A stretch of DNA of 64,000 nt from JAGRCP01 sp942490705 (GCA_942490705.1 CALNXY010000015.1:310001-374000), one strand, 5' to 3'. Shown: positions 8,735-18,394, numbered from the stretch's first letter. Numbers and translations are program-made. The notes: generated from the sequence alone by a model not told the origin.

Positions 8735-9662
8735 AGAGCAGGGCCTGCCTGAGCGCGCGGATGTCGTCAGGCGTCGTGCGACAGCAGCCACCGATCAAAC
8801 AGGCGCCGGCCGCGCGCCACTGCTGCGCCGGCCAGGCAGCACTCCCCACACTAGCGTCAGGAATCCAACACTTTGCATCACCGTCCCACGCCTCGCCACT
8901 GTTGGGATAGACGAGCAGCGGTTTGCTCGTGGCGCCGGCCGCCTGCTCCAGTAACGCGGCAACAAAGCTTGGTGGCGTGCAGTTCAGCCCCACAGCCACA
9001 ACCTGATCCGATTCGTCCGCCAAGGCCACGGCCCGGGCAAAGGGCTCGCCATGGCATAACCGCCGCTCATCACAGCAGCTGAAGCTCAGCCAGGCAAACG
9101 TGCCGGGGAACTCATGCAGCAGGCCGACAAGCGCTTCGCCTTCCAGCGCGCACGGAATCGTCTCGCAGGCCAGCAGGTCAGCGCCGGTATCGGCCAAGAC
9201 GGCCAAGCGCGGCCGGTGCCAGTCTCTTAGCTCAGCCAAAGTGAGGCCGTAGTCGCCCCGATACTCGGAGCCGTCGGCCAGAAATGCGCCGTAGGAGCCG
9301 ACAGAAGCAGCGACAAGCGGTCGCAGGCGTCTGCGACGGTTGGAGGTGTTGGACCAGAAGTCGTCCCTGGCTTCGCAAGCTAGCCGCACGGAAAGCCGCA
9401 TCAATGCCTCAGCTTCTGATGTGGAGAGTCCCCGCCGCGCAAAGCCTTCAAACGAGGCCTGATAGGAAGAGGTGATGGCCACATCCGCGCCGGCGGCATA
9501 GTAATCATAGTGGACAGAACGGATTAAGTCCGGCTCTTCCAGCAACAGCTTGGCCGACCAGAGATCATCTTGCAAATTGGCGCCACGGCGCTCCAACTCG
9601 CTGGCCAATGCACCGTCAATAATGAATGCGTGTTGATTTTCTAAAAATGGTTGAATCGGCAT
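8733..9662 (-). CDS. Homocysteine S-methyltransferase (MmuM-like)
   Basis: A 309-residue TIM-barrel enzyme that transfers a methyl group, probably from S-methylmethionine or SAM, to homocysteine to make methionine. The zinc site is intact: Cys in VGLNCTPP and the paired cysteines in GGCCRTTPDDI near the C-terminus. The N-terminal motif IDGALASELERRG is typical. I start at ATG 9662 because homology begins right after it. Upstream in-frame codons to 9785 overlap the divergent kinase-like gene and do not look like the family. Length agrees with MmuM (about 310). Confidence 0.85.
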   Translation of the reverse strand: MPIQPFLENQHAFIIDGALASELERRGANLQDDLWSAKLLLEEPDLIRSVHYDYYAAGADVAITSSYQASFEGFARRGLSTSEAEALMRLSVRLACEARDDFWSNTSNRRRRLRPLVAASVGSYGAFLADGSEYRGDYGLTLAELRDWHRPRLAVLADTGADLLACETIPCALEGEALVGLLHEFPGTFAWLSFSCCDERRLCHGEPFARAVALADESDQVVAVGLNCTPPSFVAALLEQAAGATSKPLLVYPNSGEAWDGDAKCWIPDASVGSAAWPAQQWRAAGACLIGGCCRTTPDDIRALRQALL

Positions 9663-9765
9663 TTGAGCGATACTTCCGTCAAGTGGTAACATCAGGCGTG
9701 CGCGCGCCGTCGTGGGCGCGATCAGGATCTTATTGCTGCCAGCATCATAGCACGGTACCTGCCAA

Positions 9766-11826
9766 ATGGCGTTGAGCTTTTCCACAGTCGGCCACTATCA
9801 ACTAAAGCATGAAATCGTTAGCGGCGCCACAGCGACCGTCTACGCCGCCTATGATCAGCTGCACGATACTCAGGCCCTTTTTCACGTTCTCAACCAACGG
9901 CTGCCGCGCGATCCCAGCGCGCGCACGGCGTTGATCCACGCAGCCAATGATGCCAAGGCGCTGGTGCATCCCAACGTCCTCCAGGTCTTTGAAGCGGGCG
10001 CGGTCAACGATCGGCTCTATGTCGCCACGGAAGCAGTCGACGGCGATCGCCTCGATCGCGTGCTTGCCATGCGCAAGCCGCCTTTCGAGCCGGTAACGCT
10101 CGTCGATCTGGTAGCCGAGCTGGCAGACGGCATCGATTACGCCCATGCCGAGGGCTTTATCCATGGCCATATCACGGAAGAAGCAATCTGGTTGACCGGA
10201 GACGGGCAGCATAAGATTGCCTTCCTGGGCATGGGGCGGGCCGCGGACGCCCCCCCAGTCCCACGCGCCCCTGCGGGGATCACAGCCTATGACGCGCCGG
10301 AGGAAGTGATTGGTCAGCCGGCAACCGAAGCAAGCGATATCTATAGCTTGGGCGCGGCAGCCTATCTGCTTGGCGCTGGTCAGCTACCCTTTGATTACAG
10401 TGACCCCGCAGCCCTTGAGCGGGCAATCCTCTACGAGCTGCCCAGCGATGCCGACACGCTCAACCCGGCACTGCCGGCCGGCATGACCTATGCGCTGAAT
10501 CGGGTTCTGGCCAAGGCGCCGGCGATTCGCTACGACAACGCACAGGCATTTTCCTATGCCCTGGAAGAAGGCCTGACCTGGGCGCCAAGCCAGAGCGACC
10601 AACAGGTGCTGCGCATTGGTCTGGCCAGCCGTATTGAGGCCCCTACGCCCGCCGCAGACCCACCCCAACGCCGCTCGCGTGCGGGGCTTGGCCTGCTACT
10701 CGCTGCGCTGGCGGCAATCGCCGGCATATTTTTGATTATGTCAAACGGATTGCTCCCGCTGGATCCACAGCAGCCTGGGTTAACCGTGACGGCGACGACC
10801 GGTGCAGTGGCCGTCGTACCGGCTGGCGGCGGTGAATCAACGCCGAGCCCGACCGACGCAGAGGTGGCCATGACCGTTGCCTTGAGCGAGCGCGCAACGA
10901 TCACGCCTACCCCAACCATGTTGCCGACCGAAGTCGTCACGCCCGTCCAGACAGCAGCAGAGGTGGCGCTGGAGGCAGCGACAGAGGCGGTGTCCGGGAC
11001 AGCGTCTGGGACGGAAATAGAAGCGCAAGCGGCAGAAGGAAGTGAGGCGGGCGCGCTCCCGGCAAACAGGGGGGATGGGTCATCAGCGACAACTGATGGC
11101 ACCGCAACTGCAACGAACACTCAGCGACCTACCGCAACGAACCGGCCAACCCAAACCGTCGCCGCCACTGCTACACCGCGCCCTAGCGCCACGGCGACGG
11201 ACAGACCGACCACAACGGCAACCAGCACGCGGGCAGCCACGGCCACTGCGACGGCAACCGCCACACTGCGCCCGACACGCACGCCGACACCGACGCCCGT
11301 TCCGACACAAACGCCCACCGTCACTCCTGCGGCAACCGCGACGCCGCGCCCCACGGCGACAGCCGCGAACACGCCATTTCTGCCGACGGCCACACCACAA
11401 GACACGTCACCGACGTCCCTGCCGCCGCCGCCCGGTGCCGCCATCAGCGCCCTGGAGCCCTTGGACTCCAGCCTCACCGGTCGGCGCGCGTTTTCGTGGC
11501 AGCCAAGCGGATTGACGCTGGAACCAAATCAGTACTATGAGTTGATCTTCTGGCCCATAGAAGGCGATCCCATGGCCGATGGCTTTGGCCCTGTGGGATC
11601 CATCAAAGAGACCTCGGTTCTGGTGGATCTGGAGCAGGTCGCCGATCGCCTGCCCCAACTCGAGCGTAACCGCAACTATTATTGGGGCGTACTACTGGTA
11701 GAGCTAGAGCCGTATCGCCGCATTATGCATTTGGGCACGGGCAACCAATTCCTCGTTCCCGGCGGCGGCGGCGGTGGCGGCAACGATGGCGGCGATGATT
11801 GCCCAGGCTGCGGTGGACGCGGCTGA
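9766..11826 (+). CDS. Transmembrane pseudokinase of the Ser/Thr kinase family
   Basis: The N-terminal ~275 residues have the kinase fold pattern (GATATVYAAYD, then DIYSLGAAAYLLGAGQLPF for the alpha-F region), but the catalytic residues are gone. The VAIK lysine is His40, HRD is H133-G134-H135 with the following Lys and Asn replaced by Thr and Ala, and DFG is F153-L154-G155. Phosphotransfer by the usual mechanism is therefore unlikely. A membrane segment follows (about residues 305-326). Next is a ~220-residue Thr/Pro/Ala-rich linker (375-550), probably outside the cell. A ~115-residue C-terminal domain with Trp and Tyr follows, ending in a poly-Gly stretch. Start ATG 9766. It is probably a binding or scaffold receptor rather than an enzyme. 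Confidence 0.82.
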   Translation: MALSFSTVGHYQLKHEIVSGATATVYAAYDQLHDTQALFHVLNQRLPRDPSARTALIHAANDAKALVHPNVLQVFEAGAVNDRLYVATEAVDGDRLDRVLAMRKPPFEPVTLVDLVAELADGIDYAHAEGFIHGHITEEAIWLTGDGQHKIAFLGMGRAADAPPVPRAPAGITAYDAPEEVIGQPATEASDIYSLGAAAYLLGAGQLPFDYSDPAALERAILYELPSDADTLNPALPAGMTYALNRVLAKAPAIRYDNAQAFSYALEEGLTWAPSQSDQQVLRIGLASRIEAPTPAADPPQRRSRAGLGLLLAALAAIAGIFLIMSNGLLPLDPQQPGLTVTATTGAVAVVPAGGGESTPSPTDAEVAMTVALSERATITPTPTMLPTEVVTPVQTAAEVALEAATEAVSGTASGTEIEAQAAEGSEAGALPANRGDGSSATTDGTATATNTQRPTATNRPTQTVAATATPRPSATATDRPTTTATSTRAATATATATATLRPTRTPTPTPVPTQTPTVTPAATATPRPTATAANTPFLPTATPQDTSPTSLPPPPGAAISALEPLDSSLTGRRAFSWQPSGLTLEPNQYYELIFWPIEGDPMADGFGPVGSIKETSVLVDLEQVADRLPQLERNRNYYWGVLLVELEPYRRIMHLGTGNQFLVPGGGGGGGNDGGDDCPGCGGRG

Positions 11827-11885
11827 CGGCTAACGACTCGCGAGCTCCCAAAACGACCAACTCGGATCAACAGAAAGTTACCCTA

Positions 11886-14741
11886 GTGAACACACTCCCG
11901 CTCCCAACGCGCCCACGTTCATCCCATTTGCGCGCTTGCTTGACAAATCGTTACGGTCTCGTGCTGCTGCTGACCATAGCAGCCGTTCTGGGCGCGCCAA
12001 GCTCGCTCTACGCCCAAGAACAACCGAACGAGCCGGACGTTGGTTTCCGGCTTGTAGACGATTTTGAGACGCTCAACGCAGGCGAAATTGACGGACGCAA
12101 CGGTTGGCTTGCCACAGAGAACGCGGTCGTGATCAGTGACCCTGTCGACGCCGGCAACAGCGTTTTACGCCTGGAGCAAGGATCCACCATTGCCGACAAG
12201 GTCTTAACGGCAACAATCGCTGAGGAGGCCAGCGGTACGCTCTTCTTCCGTCTGCGTCGCCAGGGCACACAAGGCGTCTGGGCCGGCGTTGGCGATGTCG
12301 CACCGCCTACAGAATGGACTGATCTAGCAGTACAAACGGGTTATAGCGTCTTTACGCCTGGCCCATTTCACGTACGTGACGGCAATTCAGTGGTGGTCAC
12401 GGCACAAACCTTTGCCGAAAATACCTGGTACTGCGTCTGGTTGGCGCTCGACAATGAAGCTGACGCCTATCAGGTCTATGTTCAAGGTGGCGAATGGGAT
12501 GAACCATCGAAGCTTAGCCGCTTCGGTGATCAGACCTTCGATTTCTACCGCAATGAAGAAAGTTTACTGGAGACCTTCTCCTTCCGCACCGGCGATAATG
12601 CTGAAAAAACGGGCTCGCTCTGGCTCGATGACGTCTATGTCGATCCCGATAGTATCAAAATCACCAATCCAGGTGACAATCCGTGCAGTCCGCCGCCACC
12701 CGATCCCTGCAACGAACTTGCGCTTGGTCACAGCGGCGACGGCGAAGATCCAACCGCAGCGCCGCGCCGCTCTACCGGATGCACCCTTGGCAGCTATGTC
12801 GCGGACGAGGCCATCACCCTGACAGCGGAGCCTGCCAGCGGCTGGCGCGTCGCCGGCTGGTCGGGCACGGACGACAACAGCAGCATCAGCACGAGCAACA
12901 GGCTGACCATGCCCGATCGGACTGCGGAGGCAAGCGTCACCTATGTGCCTGCCCCCAGTTGTTACGCTTTGACCCTCTCGCACACAGGCAATGGCAGCGA
13001 CCCCGTTGCACAGCCGGATCGGTCGGCCGGCTGCCCATTGGGAGAATACACGCCGGGCCAGAACATCGCGCTAACAGCCTCGCCCGCGGCAGGCTGGGCA
13101 ATCGTACGCTGGTCGGGGACAAACGACGACGGCAGCACGTCGCCCAACAACAGCATGACCATGCCTGAGCGCAACGCATCGGCCAGCGTTACCTATGCGC
13201 CCGTCTGCTTTGCTCTTACGCTTTCCCATACGGGCGAAGGAGCCGATCCCGTGGCTACGCCGGCCCAATCGGGCAGTTGTGCGCCGGGCCGCTACTTCGT
13301 GGGCGAAGCCATTGCACTGCAGGCGGCGCCGGCGCCTGGCTGGCGGGTGGCAGATTGGAGCGGCACCAACAATGACGCCAGCAGCAGCGATCAGAATGCC
13401 CTCATCATGCCGGCCGCAGACGCTGTCGTGAGCGTGCGCTACGAGCGAAGCTGCTTCCCCCTGACACGCAGTCATGCGGGCGATGGCGACGATCCGGTGG
13501 CAACCCCGGATCGTTCGGACGGCTGCCCGCTCGGACAGTACCTGGCAGACGAGTCGATCAGTCTGAGCGCAAATCCTGCGCCCGGGTGGACCGTCGCGCG
13601 CTGGTCCGGCACGGACAACGACACCAGCACGGCCAACGGCAACACGCTGACTATGCCTGGCGAAGCCGCCACGGTCGTCGTGGTGTACGCTGAAGGCGAC
13701 GATCTCAGCTACTCGCTAACGGTTACGGTCGAAGGGAACGGTTTCGTGCGCAAAGAGCCGGATCAACCCACCTACGAACCCGACACGGCGGTCCGGCTTA
13801 CCGCAGTAGCCGATCCTGGCTGGATTTTCTCCCGTTGGGAAGGTGATATCGCGGGTCCGCAAAACCCGGTCACCGTTACCGTGAATAAGAATCTGGTCGT
13901 CACGGCAGTCTTCGTCGAATCAGCGACGTGCTACCCCCTGACGCGGTCGCACTCTGGTCGAGGCGCAGATCCTGTGGCGACGCCAACCGCTTCGACAGGG
14001 TGCGAAGAAGGCGAGTATGTTGTGGGTGAAGCACTCATCTTGACCGCAAGCCCGGCCGACAACTGGCTACTGGTCGGATGGCTCGGCACGGAAAATGACG
14101 CCAGTACCAGCCTGCAAAACAGCCTCATCATGCCCGCTGCCCCCCAGGAAGTATTTGCGCTCTATCTGCCTGACAGCGCCGGCGCAACGGGGCGCGCCTA
14201 TCTCCCGATCATCGATCTGGCCGCGCCGCCACCGCCTTTCCCTGCCCTTACCAATGGCAATTTCGACGCACCGAACGACGTGTCCTGGTCGGAGAGCTCG
14301 AGTCAGGGTCTCCAACTCATCGTCACCGAACAATATGTGGCAGATACGATCGGACAACCCTTTGCAGCCCAAAGCGTCCCCAAGCTCGCTTGGCTGGGCG
14401 GCATTCGTGAAGAGCAGGCGGAAATCGCCCAGCCGGTCGAGCTTCCTGAAGGAATTGGAAACGTGCGGCTTAGCTTCTACCACTGGATTGCGTCGCGCGA
14501 GTCGATCTGCGGCGACGATCGAGGCAGAGTCCTGGTCGGTGAGAGCGAACTGCGCACCTTCGACCTCTGTCGCAGCAGCAACACGGGTCGCTGGGAACGG
14601 ATCGAGCTGAGCCTGGATACGCACATCGGTGAGACGATCAACCTACGCTTTCTGTCGACGCAAGATGGAGATGAACTGAGTAACTGGTACATTGACAGCG
14701 TCCGCCTCTGCAATGGCAGCGGCGCGCAACCGTGCGAATGA
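11886..14741 (+). CDS. Secreted InlB B-repeat-like surface protein
   Basis: The start is put at GTG 11886, after AGAAAG. A hydrophobic signal (GLVLLLTIAAVLGAPSSLYAQ region) follows, cleaved near AQ-EQ. Residues beyond it include a ~210-residue N-terminal beta domain (DDFETL…LWLDDVY). Then come six repeats of about 80 residues between 12708 and 14174, and a C-terminal jelly-roll-like domain starting PALTNGNFD. The repeats have the Gly-Trp…Trp-x-Gly pattern of the divergent InlB/Flg_new B-repeat family. Five of the six carry a pair of conserved cysteines, an unusual addition that suggests disulfide-locked repeats. It lies 59 bp after the pseudokinase gene and may be cotranscribed with it. Likely an extracellular adhesion or matrix protein. 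Confidence 0.78.
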   Translation: MNTLPLPTRPRSSHLRACLTNRYGLVLLLTIAAVLGAPSSLYAQEQPNEPDVGFRLVDDFETLNAGEIDGRNGWLATENAVVISDPVDAGNSVLRLEQGSTIADKVLTATIAEEASGTLFFRLRRQGTQGVWAGVGDVAPPTEWTDLAVQTGYSVFTPGPFHVRDGNSVVVTAQTFAENTWYCVWLALDNEADAYQVYVQGGEWDEPSKLSRFGDQTFDFYRNEESLLETFSFRTGDNAEKTGSLWLDDVYVDPDSIKITNPGDNPCSPPPPDPCNELALGHSGDGEDPTAAPRRSTGCTLGSYVADEAITLTAEPASGWRVAGWSGTDDNSSISTSNRLTMPDRTAEASVTYVPAPSCYALTLSHTGNGSDPVAQPDRSAGCPLGEYTPGQNIALTASPAAGWAIVRWSGTNDDGSTSPNNSMTMPERNASASVTYAPVCFALTLSHTGEGADPVATPAQSGSCAPGRYFVGEAIALQAAPAPGWRVADWSGTNNDASSSDQNALIMPAADAVVSVRYERSCFPLTRSHAGDGDDPVATPDRSDGCPLGQYLADESISLSANPAPGWTVARWSGTDNDTSTANGNTLTMPGEAATVVVVYAEGDDLSYSLTVTVEGNGFVRKEPDQPTYEPDTAVRLTAVADPGWIFSRWEGDIAGPQNPVTVTVNKNLVVTAVFVESATCYPLTRSHSGRGADPVATPTASTGCEEGEYVVGEALILTASPADNWLLVGWLGTENDASTSLQNSLIMPAAPQEVFALYLPDSAGATGRAYLPIIDLAAPPPPFPALTNGNFDAPNDVSWSESSSQGLQLIVTEQYVADTIGQPFAAQSVPKLAWLGGIREEQAEIAQPVELPEGIGNVRLSFYHWIASRESICGDDRGRVLVGESELRTFDLCRSSNTGRWERIELSLDTHIGETINLRFLSTQDGDELSNWYIDSVRLCNGSGAQPCE
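12708..14174 (+). repeat. Six tandem ~240-bp coding repeats (InlB-like)
   Basis: Units start at Cys codons near 12708, 12960, 13206, 13449 and 13929, with one cysteine-free canonical unit (about 13705-13925) between the fourth and last. Shared patterns are LSHxGxGxDPVAxP, a second Cys about 20 residues on, then SPAxGWxVxxWSGT and a closing MP. DNA identity is moderate, so the array is old rather than freshly amplified. Confidence 0.8.
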
Positions 14742-14864
14742 CCTGAAACAGGCCGTCAATGGGCGCGTTGCGCATGATTCGATCGCTGGCGGCGATAGAG
14801 TAGGCGGAGAGAAAACGACCAGTAGCGTGCTCAATCGCGCAACGAAACAGACAGGAGAAATACC

Positions 14865-16100
14865 TTGACGCTGCCACGCTTTGCCCCCGTTCGTCAACAC
14901 GTAACGGACGATTGCATCAGCGACATTCCGGGTCACGTGCGAACAGAGTTGCGACGCGCGGGGCTGATCGATCGCGTAGCGCCGGGGCAGCGCATCGCAG
15001 TGGGCGTGGGCAGCCGGGGCATCGCCTGCATCACGCCCGTCGTGACAACAGTCATCGAAGCGTTGAAAGCCCTGGGCGCCGAACCGTTCCTGGTACCGGC
15101 CATGGGCAGCCATGGCGGCGGCACGCCGGAAGGCCAGCGCACCGTGCTCGAAGGCTACGGTCTAGGTCCAGAGCAGTTGGGCGTCCCGATTCTGAGCAGC
15201 ATGGAGGTCGTCGATGTGGGCGCAACGCCGGACGGCATGCCCGTCGTCTTTGACGCCCACGCAGCCGGAGCCGACGGCGTGATCGTTATCAACCGCATCA
15301 AGCCTCACACGGCATTCCGCAGCCGCTGGGAGAGCGGACTCTTCAAGATGCTGGCAGTCGGCCTGGGCAAGGAACGGGGCGCAGCCACCATGCATGCCTG
15401 GGGTATTGCCGAGGCCATCCCCGCTGTTGCCCGTGTGCTTATCGAGCGCATGCCCATTCTCGGCGGCGTGGCCATCGTTGAAAACGGTCACCACGAGCCG
15501 GCCCATATCGAAGCCATTCCCGCTGAGCGACTGGAAACGCGCGAGCCTGAGCTTCTGGAATTAAGCTGGCGCCACCTGCCGCGTATCCCGATTGAGCCCC
15601 TGGATCTGCTTGTCATGCAGGAGATCGGCAAAGACATCAGCGGCACGGGCATGGACCCCAACGTGGTAGGGATGTGGCGTCGCAAGGGCGGGGCGGTGGA
15701 GCCCGACTTCCGAGCCCTGGTTGCCCTGGACCTGACCCCCAACAGTCACGGCAATGCCATTGGCGTGGGCTATTGCGACGTGATCCCCCAGCGGCTGCGT
15801 GACAAAATCGACCCAGCGTCGACCTACACCAATTGTCTCACTTCCGGGAATTACAATGGCGCGAAGATTCCAATCACCCTGCCCAGCGACCGCGAGGCGA
15901 TCCTGGCTTCGCTACCGCCCGCGAATCGCGAAAATGCGCGCATCATCATGATCCGCAACACGCTCGAACTCGACCGGCTGTGGGCATCGACTGCACTGCT
16001 GGCGGAGATAGGCGCACACCCCACATTGGAGCAGAGTGGCGCCCCCCAAGAACTGCTCTTTGACGAAACTGGGGCGCTCCGCCTCATGTTGAGGGCGTGA
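14865..16100 (+). CDS. LarA-like N-terminal-domain (DUF2088) protein
   Basis: A 411-residue protein that resembles the nickel-pincer lactate racemase (LarA) superfamily. Visible motifs are VGVGSRGI near residue 45, the loop MGSHGGGTPEGQ (about 85-96) matching the GTHRP loop region of LarA, and NRIKPHTAFR (about 144-153). LarA enzymes racemise or epimerise 2-hydroxyacids with a nickel-pincer cofactor. The lar cofactor genes (larB, C, E) are not in the window, so the substrate and cofactor are open. The start is TTG 14865, chosen because AGGAG lies 7-8 bases before it. The 123-bp gap before it shows no clear terminator. Confidence 0.7.
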   Translation: MTLPRFAPVRQHVTDDCISDIPGHVRTELRRAGLIDRVAPGQRIAVGVGSRGIACITPVVTTVIEALKALGAEPFLVPAMGSHGGGTPEGQRTVLEGYGLGPEQLGVPILSSMEVVDVGATPDGMPVVFDAHAAGADGVIVINRIKPHTAFRSRWESGLFKMLAVGLGKERGAATMHAWGIAEAIPAVARVLIERMPILGGVAIVENGHHEPAHIEAIPAERLETREPELLELSWRHLPRIPIEPLDLLVMQEIGKDISGTGMDPNVVGMWRRKGGAVEPDFRALVALDLTPNSHGNAIGVGYCDVIPQRLRDKIDPASTYTNCLTSGNYNGAKIPITLPSDREAILASLPPANRENARIIMIRNTLELDRLWASTALLAEIGAHPTLEQSGAPQELLFDETGALRLMLRA

Positions 16101-16109
16101 CCCACGCGA

Positions 16110-17177
16110 CTATTCATCCGGCTGCAAGACCGGGCCGTCGGGCGTATCGAGCAATTGCCACCCGGCCGCCTCAATCTCGTTGCGCAGGCGGTCGGCCGCA
16201 GCCCAATCTTTACGCTGACGCGCTGCATCGCGTGCGCTGACGAGTTCCAGCACGACGTCTGGCGCCGTAGGCGCCTCGGCAGCGTCGGGCACGGTGTTAT
16301 GGCGCGCTTCGACTTCACGCCAGATATCTTCCCCAATGCCAGCATGATCCGCCGGGAGTTGGAGCGAACCGAGCAGCTCGGCGGTGAAACTCTCTCCGCT
16401 CTCAAAGCGCGTCTCTTCACCGGCGTCAATGATCACCACGCCGCCATTTCCTCGCACTCGACAGAGTCCCTGCCCCAGATCAACAATCAACGCGGTATTC
16501 TCATCGATGCCGACGATCGTGCGTGATGGTGCTTCATCAGCGGGCAACAAGTCGAGCATCTCTTCATAGCGGGCGCGGCCAACGTAGCAGTGGCTGGTAT
16601 CCAGGGTCTCGCCGCCATCGTTGTTGTTCCAATGGGGCACGAAGACCAGGTTCAAGCCAAAGGGGGCAAAGAAATCAAGACCCGCCTGCCAGTGCAAATC
16701 GTCGCCGACCTTGTAGATTTCGTAGACAGGCAGTGCGTGGCGACTGGAGGCAATCGTCGTGGCACTGGCAAAAATGAGGGCAGTTCCCAGACGATGGCAC
16801 GCCTGCAACGTCTGCCAGGCCACACTATCGCGCAGTTGGCGCGCGGCGTAGGTGGGACTCCCAGGGCCGACCAGTAAGAAATCTGCGTCGAAGAGGGGAT
16901 CGAGGATCGCTGGATCGTCAGGGCTAAACGGCGTTCCCCGCTTGCGCGCCGGCACGATGGAGATTTCCGGCTGGTGATTTTGCAGATGTTTCTCCAGATA
17001 GCGCCCAATCTGCCCGGCGACGTCGTCAGAGTTCGGCTGAAAGCCGGCCGGCGTCTCCAGGATTGCCACCTTTACCGGTGCTTCTTGCGTGCTAAAGAGC
17101 GCGTCATACACTTTGCGAATATTGGGCGAGGTTTCGCCGGATCCGAGCAGGATCACAGGACCGGGATGAACCGCCAT
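16110..17177 (-). CDS. Type 1 glutamine amidotransferase-like protein with a CysS-like C-terminal domain
   Basis: Residues 1-270 have the flavodoxin-like class I glutamine amidotransferase/cyanophycinase (peptidase S51) fold pattern: ILLGSGETSP at the start, FLLVGPGSPTYAARQL around residue 100, and FASATTIASS around 137, where peptidase S51 carries GTSAG. The nucleophile Ser may be kept, but the surrounding Gly is not. The last ~45 residues (SARDAARQRKDWAAADRLRN… then a closing DTPDGPVLQP) match the small C-terminal tail domain of cysteinyl-tRNA synthetases. This pairing is odd; see findings. Start ATG 17177 has AAGGAG 7 bases upstream. It converges with the LarA-like gene with 9 bp between. 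Confidence 0.72.
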   Translation of the reverse strand: MAVHPGPVILLGSGETSPNIRKVYDALFSTQEAPVKVAILETPAGFQPNSDDVAGQIGRYLEKHLQNHQPEISIVPARKRGTPFSPDDPAILDPLFDADFLLVGPGSPTYAARQLRDSVAWQTLQACHRLGTALIFASATTIASSRHALPVYEIYKVGDDLHWQAGLDFFAPFGLNLVFVPHWNNNDGGETLDTSHCYVGRARYEEMLDLLPADEAPSRTIVGIDENTALIVDLGQGLCRVRGNGGVVIIDAGEETRFESGESFTAELLGSLQLPADHAGIGEDIWREVEARHNTVPDAAEAPTAPDVVLELVSARDAARQRKDWAAADRLRNEIEAAGWQLLDTPDGPVLQPDE

Positions 17178-17215
17178 GTGTTTTCTCCTTCAAAAAAACT
17201 GTTGCATGTCTACGA

Positions 17216-17255
17216 ATACAGAAGCCTGACTTGGGGCCAAGTCAGGCTTCTGTAT
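17216..17255 (-). terminator. Perfect 19-bp inverted repeat, probable terminator of the hydrolase gene
   Basis: ATACAGAAGCCTGACTTGG (17216-17234) and its exact complement (17237-17255) are separated by two G. The gap lies between two minus-strand genes, so it ends the alpha/beta hydrolase transcript, but a run of T appears only about 15 bases beyond the stem on that strand. Confidence 0.65.
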
Positions 17256-17297
17256 TTATTATTGTTGGCCACTTCGACACAGGCCCACTGTGGGTCA

Positions 17298-18176
17298 CTA
17301 TGCAGACCAGATTCCCTCATCTAACTCATTTAGCAGTGCATCGGCCAGCTCAACCGGGCGATGGACGTGAATGTCGTGGTCTGTGGCCGGATAGCGCTTC
17401 ACCTGCACATGGGTGAGACCCGATTCGGCCGCTGCGACCTGCTGGCGCTGACTCTCCAATCGCGCTGCATCCCGATCATCTTCGGCCACGGCAATATAGA
17501 CCGGCGCTTTGACCTGTGGGTACAGATCGGCGGGACGCTGTTGCCAGATCGACTGCAAGATTTGCATGTGCCGATCCAGGGTAAGCCAGGGCCGGATCGT
17601 CCCATCAGGCAAGATCTCAAAGTTACCCATGGTGCCATCGATGCCGGTTTGAGACCACTCGGGGTGGAAATGGCGAAGGCGGGCGCGCAAGTCATCCGCA
17701 CGCACCCCGGCCAGCGAGGGCGGCTTTAGGTCCCGTTCAATCGATGCCCAATCGCCCTGGGGCCGCGCCTGTAAGTCAATAAAGCCGCCATCAACAAAGG
17801 CGAGGCCGCGTGCCCGGTCCGGGTGGCGTACGTCAAAAGCCAGGGCGACGTTGCCGCCCCAAGATTGACCCACCACAATCGGCCGATCAAGCGCCAACTC
17901 GTCGAGCAGCGCGGCCAGGTCATCTGTAACCGTTTCAAAATCGTATGGACCGTCCGGCTTGTCCGAAAGCCCGTGCCCGCGCTGATCCACGGCGATCACG
18001 TCATGACCATTGGCAGCCAATCTCGGAGCAACTGCGTCCCAGGTACCGGCGTTGCTGGCCAGCCCATGAACAAGCACAAAGGGCACGCCAGGTTTGCCAC
18101 CGGTGCGGGGCCAGCGGCGGATGTGGAGAGAGAGGTCATTTCGGGATGCTAATGAAACCCATTCGTCAAGTACCAT
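17298..18176 (-). CDS. Alpha/beta-fold hydrolase
   Basis: A 292-residue hydrolase with the usual signature order: oxyanion-hole region VLVHGLASNAGTWD, DQRGHGLSDKP, nucleophile elbow GQSWGGN (Ser), a late Asp in VAEDDRDAARL and the catalytic His in ATDHDIHVHRP. These fit the epoxide hydrolase/haloperoxidase/esterase group; the substrate cannot be assigned. I prefer ATG 18176, since family similarity begins there. An in-frame ATG at 18242 would add 22 residues without family support and with no clear Shine-Dalgarno. Confidence 0.82.
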   Translation of the reverse strand: MVLDEWVSLASRNDLSLHIRRWPRTGGKPGVPFVLVHGLASNAGTWDAVAPRLAANGHDVIAVDQRGHGLSDKPDGPYDFETVTDDLAALLDELALDRPIVVGQSWGGNVALAFDVRHPDRARGLAFVDGGFIDLQARPQGDWASIERDLKPPSLAGVRADDLRARLRHFHPEWSQTGIDGTMGNFEILPDGTIRPWLTLDRHMQILQSIWQQRPADLYPQVKAPVYIAVAEDDRDAARLESQRQQVAAAESGLTHVQVKRYPATDHDIHVHRPVELADALLNELDEGIWSA

Positions 18177-18394
18177 AGTCGAATTGTACGGTACCTCGCA
18201 CTGCTCTGCCGGATGATTGCATCCAAACAGATCCATTTTCAAATCGCCGCGCGCAGATCGCGCAAAATCAAATGTGAGAACTCAAACAGACCGGCGAGAC
18301 AGAAACCGGGACAATTGCCCCTGTTCGTAAGTAGAATTCGTCAATTGATGATCACAAGCTGATCCAACACTAGCAACAAGGATACTTTTGCGTC

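Noticed and set aside
11100..11420. Thr/Pro-rich frame considered as a separate mucin-like gene
   Set aside because: It is in frame with the pseudokinase and has no start of its own.
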